A stretch of DNA of 64,000 bases from JAHBNG01 sp039028975 (GTDB taxonomy: Bacteria > Chloroflexota > Anaerolineae > Caldilineales > Caldilineaceae), in contig JBCCHB010000009.1 of the NCBI GenBank assembly GCA_039028975.1, positions 1 to 64,000 of the forward strand, read 5' to 3'. Positions within the stretch are counted from its first letter, which is position 1. Each line of letters starts with the position of its first letter. Made by a program: the position numbers and the translations under genes. Shown piece by piece: positions 59,065-64,000 of the stretch. The notes beneath the pieces are model-generated. The model did not search any database, had not been told where the DNA came from, and saw only the letters and a list, made by a program, of their open reading frames with translations.

Positions 59065-61265
59065 GGCAGAAAGACTTGATAAGTAGGGTTTTGTATCAAT
59101 GGTGAACTGACCTGTTGCTCTGCACCATGAAGACGCCACTTGATACCTGTATCCTCACTACGGATGAAGAAACCATCACCATCTACAGGCAGCGGATTAT
59201 TGCCGATTGTGGTCACAATCGGATTGTTCTGGATGCTGCCCAATCCATTTAGATTATAAACACGGTACGGACCACTCATCAACGTTCGGTTAGATGTTAC
59301 TACATATGCTAACTGATTGACTGAACCAGGCTCCAATTTTTCCAGCCACCAAGCAAGTTGACCATCGACCGGCGGTGAATCTCCTCCCCTTTGGTAGGTC
59401 GCACCAAAGGGCAATGTATCGACCACGAATATGTCCCTCAGTTGCTCTGATGTATAATTGGTTATGGTCAACGTGTACGTGATCGGCATACCAACAGACG
59501 CGGCCTGTGGTCCATGTTTGGCAATATCCAACATGCCATTATGGGTTGGGGCTTCTGCAGCTCCAGGACGCTTGACCCGATAAGCGGCTATGCCACTGCT
59601 GCCGGCAGGCAAATCGCCAAGCTGCCACTCTACCATTGGAGTATGGGCCGAACTAGTACGAGCTTGTACAACCCGAATGCTTGATGCACTCCCCCATTGA
59701 ATACTCTCTTCCAGTAGCTGTACATTTTCTGGCACCTGACTATGAAGTATTACGCCATTGAGTGCCTCTGCCCCTACCTGATATTGAATGGTGTATGTGA
59801 CTTCTCCACCTGGGGCTATCCATTCGCTAGGTTCATTGAAGACCGTGATGCTCATCGGAGGCATGGGTGTTGGGGAAGGCGTTGGTGAAGGCATAAGCGT
59901 AGATGTGGGAAAAGGGGAGGGCGACGGAGTATTCGTTGGTGTAGGTGTGTCCGTAATGACAGCCAGAGGTTCTTCGGGTACAGATGCATCTTCTGTTTCA
60001 TCGCTGGGTTCATCACCGCAACCTTCGGCTTCGGGGCCGCTGTTTGCAGTGGTAATCTCAAAGATATCTGTATTATCGAGCAGTCCGCTCACTAGTTCAC
60101 TATTGGGACCCCACGCAAAGACTGGCACTGTGCTAGCTGTATGGGCCTGGGTGGACCAGCGGGCATCAGGCCATTCTCCCTGCCCATTGTTTTGAGTAAC
60201 TTCTAAACCGCCTGTCTCGTGGTCTGCTGTAACCACAATTAGTGTGTCGTCTCGATCCGCGGCCCATTCGATTGCCGCTGAAACTGCTTCGTCAAACTCT
60301 AGCGTCTCATAGATAGTGCGCCCTAGGTGATTCTCATGACCTCCGTGATCGATACGGCTACCTTCTACCATAAGAAAAAAGCCATCATCATCCTTGTCCA
60401 AAATTTCAAGGGCATTGGCGGTCATCTCGGATAAGTGGGGCATTGTGTCGTAAAAGCTCGATTCACCACTAGCGTAATTGTACTCATAGTCCATGTGACC
60501 ATGATTGAAGTATCCGAAGATATATGCATTATCAGTCGGCGTAACGTCCATCATGCCTTCTCGATCGGTAACAACTGTATAGCCATTTTGGGAAGCAATT
60601 TCTGGATAGAGCCCCGCTGCGGCACCACCGTAAAGGATGTTGGGACGAGTTTGGGTAAAGTAATCTTGGGCAATATGAACAAGTTCTGTGCGACTTGCTG
60701 CGTGGGCTGCAAAGACTGCTGGGGTGGCATGATTCAGGTAAGAGGTTACCACTAGGCCACTGCTTTTGCAGCGCTTTTGGTAGTGCTCTAATGACGTTTC
60801 CAACTCTTGCCGCCCACCAGCACCAGTTACGCTAATGGCACCATTGGACACCTTTACACCTGTTGCCATCGCTGTACCTGCTGCGGCGGAATCCGTAATG
60901 AATCCGTCGTCTGATTCGGTTGTCATCTGGGCCTGATAGGGTGCTGATTCCATTGTGAGCTGACCCGCTTCTCCATGAGCGTAGAAGCTTGCTGCCTTGA
61001 TCTGCTCAAATCCCATCCCATCGCCAATAAATAGGATTATATTTTTTGGCGGATTCGATTGGGCACGGAGCGGAAAGTCCATTTGGCCAGAGGCTAGCCA
61101 CATAAAAGATCCATATAGTAGAACGGCTAAAAGTAGAAACAGAATTTTCTTGAGGCTATGAATGCGAGCAAATGCTCGACTTTGTAAAGCGAAGCGTGTA
61201 AGAATCGGGTGGGTGAAAATCGCATGACTACCAAGAATGCAGCGGAAAATACTATGAATTAACAT
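59049..61265 (-). CDS. Secreted alkaline phosphatase (PhoA family) with DUF11-like C-terminus
   Basis: This protein of about 738 residues has a signal-anchor (about 38-58), a PhoA-type phosphatase domain (about 72-440) and a C-terminal beta part (about 500-725). Active-site text: IILFIGDGMG (metal Asp82), ITDSAAAGTAMATG (nucleophile Ser126), VEGSRIDHGGHENH and TADHETGGLEV. It would hydrolyse phosphate monoesters outside the cell. A Thr/Pro linker (about 462-500) joins it to two DUF11-like domains, and it ends QVFLPYKVQ. ATG 61340 is also in frame but would leave only 38 bases to the divergent next gene, so I prefer 61265. Confidence 0.88.
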   Translation of the reverse strand: MLIHSIFRCILGSHAIFTHPILTRFALQSRAFARIHSLKKILFLLLAVLLYGSFMWLASGQMDFPLRAQSNPPKNIILFIGDGMGFEQIKAASFYAHGEAGQLTMESAPYQAQMTTESDDGFITDSAAAGTAMATGVKVSNGAISVTGAGGRQELETSLEHYQKRCKSSGLVVTSYLNHATPAVFAAHAASRTELVHIAQDYFTQTRPNILYGGAAAGLYPEIASQNGYTVVTDREGMMDVTPTDNAYIFGYFNHGHMDYEYNYASGESSFYDTMPHLSEMTANALEILDKDDDGFFLMVEGSRIDHGGHENHLGRTIYETLEFDEAVSAAIEWAADRDDTLIVVTADHETGGLEVTQNNGQGEWPDARWSTQAHTASTVPVFAWGPNSELVSGLLDNTDIFEITTANSGPEAEGCGDEPSDETEDASVPEEPLAVITDTPTPTNTPSPSPFPTSTLMPSPTPSPTPMPPMSITVFNEPSEWIAPGGEVTYTIQYQVGAEALNGVILHSQVPENVQLLEESIQWGSASSIRVVQARTSSAHTPMVEWQLGDLPAGSSGIAAYRVKRPGAAEAPTHNGMLDIAKHGPQAASVGMPITYTLTITNYTSEQLRDIFVVDTLPFGATYQRGGDSPPVDGQLAWWLEKLEPGSVNQLAYVVTSNRTLMSGPYRVYNLNGLGSIQNNPIVTTIGNNPLPVDGDGFFIRSEDTGIKWRLHGAEQQVSSPLIQNPTYQVFLPYKVQ

Positions 61266-61378
61266 ATAATAGACAACCTGAACTGGATCATAATTACTGG
61301 ATGAGTATGATTTTTGAAAAGCCCGGTTCAATCGGGCCAAAGCTAGATCTAAATTTGATTGGCGAACCAGATTACAGA

Positions 61379-63580
61379 ATGACAGAGCAAAAAATGAAAG
61401 CGCTAATACTTGCCGCAGGACCTACACCCAAGCACCAAACCGAGTCAGCAAATAGCCCTTGGATCCTGCAAATGCTTGGGGATCGCCCTATAATTGATTA
61501 TGTGATAGAACTCGCCCTTCAGGTTGTTCCGCCTACTGAGGTGATCATTGTGGTAGATAAACGCCAAAACCCCGTTGAAACCCATTTGGGTGATAGGTTT
61601 ACGTATATAGAACAGGCTAAAGCTTTAGGGACAGGCCACGCAGTTTTGCAAACATACCCTCTTCTCAAGGATTATCCAGGCAGCCTGCTTATTCTTTATG
61701 GTGATAGCCCCTTCTTTCGGCGTTCATCGATTATGGGGTTGATACAACGTCACTGTCTGAAAGAAGCCTCTCTAACATTGATGACTGGAATCACCATCAA
61801 AAAGTTACGGTCAGGTCGCGTTTTGAGGGCGCAAAATGGACATATTGTTGATATCATTGAAAATGCTGATGTATCACCGGCCATGCAGTCGATCACTGAG
61901 ATGAATACCGGGGCTTGTGTTGTGAAGGCTGACGTACTTTGGCCTGCCCTTCAGGAATTAGCTACTGCTCAACAAGGCCATTCCGCTCAAGACATTCGCT
62001 TTACTGCATGTGTAAGACACCTAATTCACAGTGGTTGCTCGATTGATAATTACCGTGTGCTGGATGAAGATGAATTGCATGATATCAATACAATCGATGA
62101 CCTACAGACCGCTGCCCTAATTTTACAGAAGCGCCAGTTGCGGCCCCGCCGAATTGAAGAACACAACATTATTCACTTTGGCACGGGAGGATGGCGTGCG
62201 TTGATTGGTGAAGGCTTTACACTAGACAATGTTCGACGTCTTTGTCAGAGCCTTGCCAATGAGATTGTCCGCCAAGGTCGGGAGGCTGATGGCGTGCTGA
62301 TTGGATACGATAGACGATTTCTTGGTGACGCATCAGCTGAGGCCGCTGCAGAGGTATTTGCTGGAAATGGCGTTCAGGTAAAGCTGCTCACCGAGCCGAT
62401 TCCGACACCCCTGGTAACCTATGTAACTGCCCTTAATCGACATGCATACGGGCTCATCTTTACAGCCAGCCATAACCCACCCCAATGGAACGGACTAAAG
62501 GTCTTTGCTACAGATGGCTCTCTTCCCCTGGACGATGAGACTCGGAGCATTGAAGAAGAGGCGAACCAGATCAAGGCGACCCAAGTTGTTAAGATTGATC
62601 TAGAGACGGCATTGCAAAGCGAAGTGGTGCGCTGTGTTGACTATACCAATGCCTATGTCGATGCAGTGGAAGCTTTGATTGACTTGGACGCGATTCGGAC
62701 TGCTCAATTGAGGGTGGTGATTGATCCCATGTATGGTGTAGGGCAGAATGCGTTGGAGATCATATTAACCGAGGCCCGCTGCCGAATGGATACCATCAAC
62801 ACCCGCCACGATCCCCTTTTTGGGGGACGTTCACCAGCCCCAGATTCAGCAGCGTTGGCCTTACTCACCACAACAGTGTTGGAAGGAGGGTACGATTTGG
62901 GATTGGCTATGGATGGTGATGCCGATCGGATTGCTATTATAGACGAAGCTGGTTCATATATCTCGACGAATGAACTACTGATCTTGCTCTACTACTATCT
63001 TTATAAGATACGCAAGGAGCGTGGAGGCGTGACTCGAAACCTAGCCACAACCCACTTGCTCGATCGCTTAGCGGCTCACTTTGGAGAAGAGGCCTATGAG
63101 GTTCCGGTCGGCTTTAAACATCTGGCCGCCAGCATGATTGAGCATGATGTGCTATTGGCTGGTGAGAGCAGCGGTGGGTTGAGCATTCGAGGACATATTT
63201 TAGGAAAGGACGGCATCTTTGCCTGCGCATTAGTTGTAGAGATGATGGCAAAGACAGGGCGCAGCATTCGCATCATGCTTGATGAGATCTATACGCTCAT
63301 TGGGAGATTAGTCTCTAAGGAGATCAATCTGCCTGCTACGCCAGATATGAAGCTTTTGGTCCCTACACGGCTAGCCGAGGTTGAACTCTCTGAAATCTGT
63401 AAACTAAAGGTCAACAACATTTCTCATTCCGATGGTACAAAATTCTATTTAGAGAATGATAGCTGGTTGTTGATGCGTTTTTCTGGCACAGAGCCATTGC
63501 TACGCCTCTTTGCTGAAGCGGAAACAGAAGAAGAGGTTGACAATCTTTTGGCTTGGGGCCAGTCATTTATACAGATGTAG
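61379..63580 (+). CDS. Fusion of GlmU-like nucleotidyltransferase and phosphohexomutase
   Basis: This protein of about 733 residues joins two enzymes. Part one (about 7-250) looks like a sugar-1-phosphate nucleotidyltransferase: KALILAAG, KALGTGHAV, LILYGDSPFF and MNTGACVVKADV, as in GlmU. Its nucleotide loop is unlike any active one: after LAAG it reads PTPKHQTESANSPW, lacking the Arg and the Pro-Lys of GxGxRM...PK. Part two (about 262-733) is a phosphoglucomutase/phosphomannomutase: catalytic TASHNP (362-367, Ser364), metal site DGDADR (512-517), GESSGG and RFSGTEP. The whole would make, and perhaps activate, a hexose-1-phosphate. The start may be Met at 61394. It is divergent from the phosphatase. 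Confidence 0.85.
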   Translation: MTEQKMKALILAAGPTPKHQTESANSPWILQMLGDRPIIDYVIELALQVVPPTEVIIVVDKRQNPVETHLGDRFTYIEQAKALGTGHAVLQTYPLLKDYPGSLLILYGDSPFFRRSSIMGLIQRHCLKEASLTLMTGITIKKLRSGRVLRAQNGHIVDIIENADVSPAMQSITEMNTGACVVKADVLWPALQELATAQQGHSAQDIRFTACVRHLIHSGCSIDNYRVLDEDELHDINTIDDLQTAALILQKRQLRPRRIEEHNIIHFGTGGWRALIGEGFTLDNVRRLCQSLANEIVRQGREADGVLIGYDRRFLGDASAEAAAEVFAGNGVQVKLLTEPIPTPLVTYVTALNRHAYGLIFTASHNPPQWNGLKVFATDGSLPLDDETRSIEEEANQIKATQVVKIDLETALQSEVVRCVDYTNAYVDAVEALIDLDAIRTAQLRVVIDPMYGVGQNALEIILTEARCRMDTINTRHDPLFGGRSPAPDSAALALLTTTVLEGGYDLGLAMDGDADRIAIIDEAGSYISTNELLILLYYYLYKIRKERGGVTRNLATTHLLDRLAAHFGEEAYEVPVGFKHLAASMIEHDVLLAGESSGGLSIRGHILGKDGIFACALVVEMMAKTGRSIRIMLDEIYTLIGRLVSKEINLPATPDMKLLVPTRLAEVELSEICKLKVNNISHSDGTKFYLENDSWLLMRFSGTEPLLRLFAEAETEEEVDNLLAWGQSFIQM

Positions 63581-63604
63581 TGAACACGACAACAGGACTT
63601 TATC

Positions 63605-63634
63605 ATTTCGAGGAGGGACGACGAGAAATCTCTG
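63605..63634. repeat. Single arm of the TCATTTC-type element
   Basis: ATCATTTCGAGGAGGGACGA followed by CGAGAAATCT resembles the left half of the palindrome at 6010-6041. No complementary arm is found nearby. The rest of 63581-63800 has no gene that I can see. Confidence 0.5.
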
Positions 63635-63800
63635 CAGAAATCAAAACCGATTCAAATCGGCGTCTGCCATGGGAACCACTTAAAAGCGGTTCGTCGGCGA
63701 GCAAAATGAGTACGTTTCAACGCACTTACCGTACCAGACGGCGGGTTTCAATCGGTGGGTGACCAAGTTGCGATTGCCCCGATCTAGATGTGTAAACATA

Positions 63801-63828
63801 TTGACAATCGTGGTCAATTATGATACCC
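63801..63828 (+). promoter_or_regulatory. Probable promoter of the ROK regulator gene
   Basis: TTGACA (63801-63806) is a perfect -35 box. Seventeen bases later TACCCT (63824-63829) is a weak -10; TATGAT lies inside the spacer. The palindrome begins at the -10 region, so a bound repressor would block this promoter. Confidence 0.5.
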
Positions 63829-63864
63829 TAACTTTATTAAAGTCAGTGGAGTTAATAAAGTTAG
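63828..63864. promoter_or_regulatory. Operator-like palindrome CTAACTTTATTAA-N11-TTAATAAAGTTAG
   Basis: Arms of 13 bases (63828-63840 and 63852-63864) are exact reverse complements, separated by 11 bases. AT-rich inverted repeats of the TTAATAAA kind are known operators of ROK-family regulators (NagC/XylR type). It lies between a -35 box and the start of a ROK gene, so self-regulation is likely. Confidence 0.75.
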
Positions 63865-63887
63865 ATGAAAAATAACCCAACTTCTCT

Positions 63888-64000
63888 ATGCTTAAGGTGG
63901 CCTCCAAGGCAACACGCCAACAGACCAAACTTCACAACAGCAGACTCATTCTGAAGAACGTCTATGCTCGTGGCCCCATTAGCCGAGCGGATATTTCGCG
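63888..64000 (+). CDS. ROK-family transcriptional regulator, N-terminal end
   Basis: The frame from ATG 63888 runs off the window edge. Its 37 visible residues include TRQQTKLHNSRLILKNVYAR and GPISRADISR, the winged-helix start typical of NagC/XylR-type ROK repressors. The sugar-binding kinase-like domain lies outside. No strong ribosome site is seen. The upstream palindrome is the likely operator; regulated genes would be nearby sugar-uptake genes beyond the edge. Confidence 0.8.
   Translation, partial: MLKVASKATRQQTKLHNSRLILKNVYARGPISRADIS

Overview
The window looks like a chromosomal segment of a Chloroflexota bacterium (Anaerolineae, Caldilineae or Ardenticatenia type). This is an inference from several features: many secreted multidomain proteins with Thr/Pro linkers, dockerin, cohesin, PKD and fasciclin modules, short C-terminal tails of the form (F/Y)(L/V/I)P, a DnaG zinc site with the spelling CFGAC, and a dnaG-rpoD arrangement. 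No rRNA, CRISPR array or intact insertion sequence is visible. One tRNA (Asn) is present.

Layout. 1-590: edge of an unrecognised gene with its terminator. 590-11425 (minus strand): a secreted-protein locus. In transcription order it holds a scaffold-like protein (carbohydrate-binding-like domain, cohesin, dockerin, cohesin), a c-heme plus PQQ-type sugar dehydrogenase with cohesin and dockerin, a free-standing protein resembling the N-terminal domains of copper amine oxidase, a copper amine oxidase fold in which every catalytic and copper position is lost, an apparently intact copper amine oxidase with PKD and dockerin, and a DUF3500 protein. I consider this the most unusual system here: a split copper amine oxidase joined by cohesin/dockerin modules to a quinoprotein dehydrogenase. 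11.8-15.4 kb (plus): a dimethylglycine/sarcosine dehydrogenase-like enzyme and an AI-2E family membrane protein. 16-25.6 kb: a four-repeat surface protein, a VTT membrane protein, a cold-shock protein, tRNA-dihydrouridine synthase and small metabolic genes. 25.8-30.7 kb: a complete BMP-type nucleoside ABC importer. 31-32.7 kb: a two-domain fasciclin surface protein. 34-40 kb: a DUF2723 (TMEM260-like) glycosyltransferase, divergent from a polyprenol-phosphate mannose synthase, and a second large membrane protein; together they could O-mannosylate the Thr/Pro linkers found throughout the window. 41-46.7 kb: two small operons (methyltransferase, APH-like kinase, anchored protein; MFS, GFA, DinB). 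47-51.4 kb: tRNA-Asn and an SCP2-like gene-dnaG-rpoD cluster. 51.7-58.8 kb: DEAD-box helicase with a terminator in its leader, acyltransferase, metallophosphoesterase, FtsH. 59-63.6 kb: secreted alkaline phosphatase and a GlmU-like/phosphohexomutase fusion. 63.8-64 kb: start of a ROK regulator behind a perfect operator-like palindrome.

The intergenic spaces carry at least two dispersed repeat families that I could align by eye: an ~85-bp element with CCAGAAA/TTTCTGG ends (six copies, all in the same orientation) and an ~85-bp imperfect palindrome beginning TATACTCAG (five full-length copies and two deleted ones). Several other palindromes are built from short tandem words. All positions and alignments were made by reading; no database search was run.
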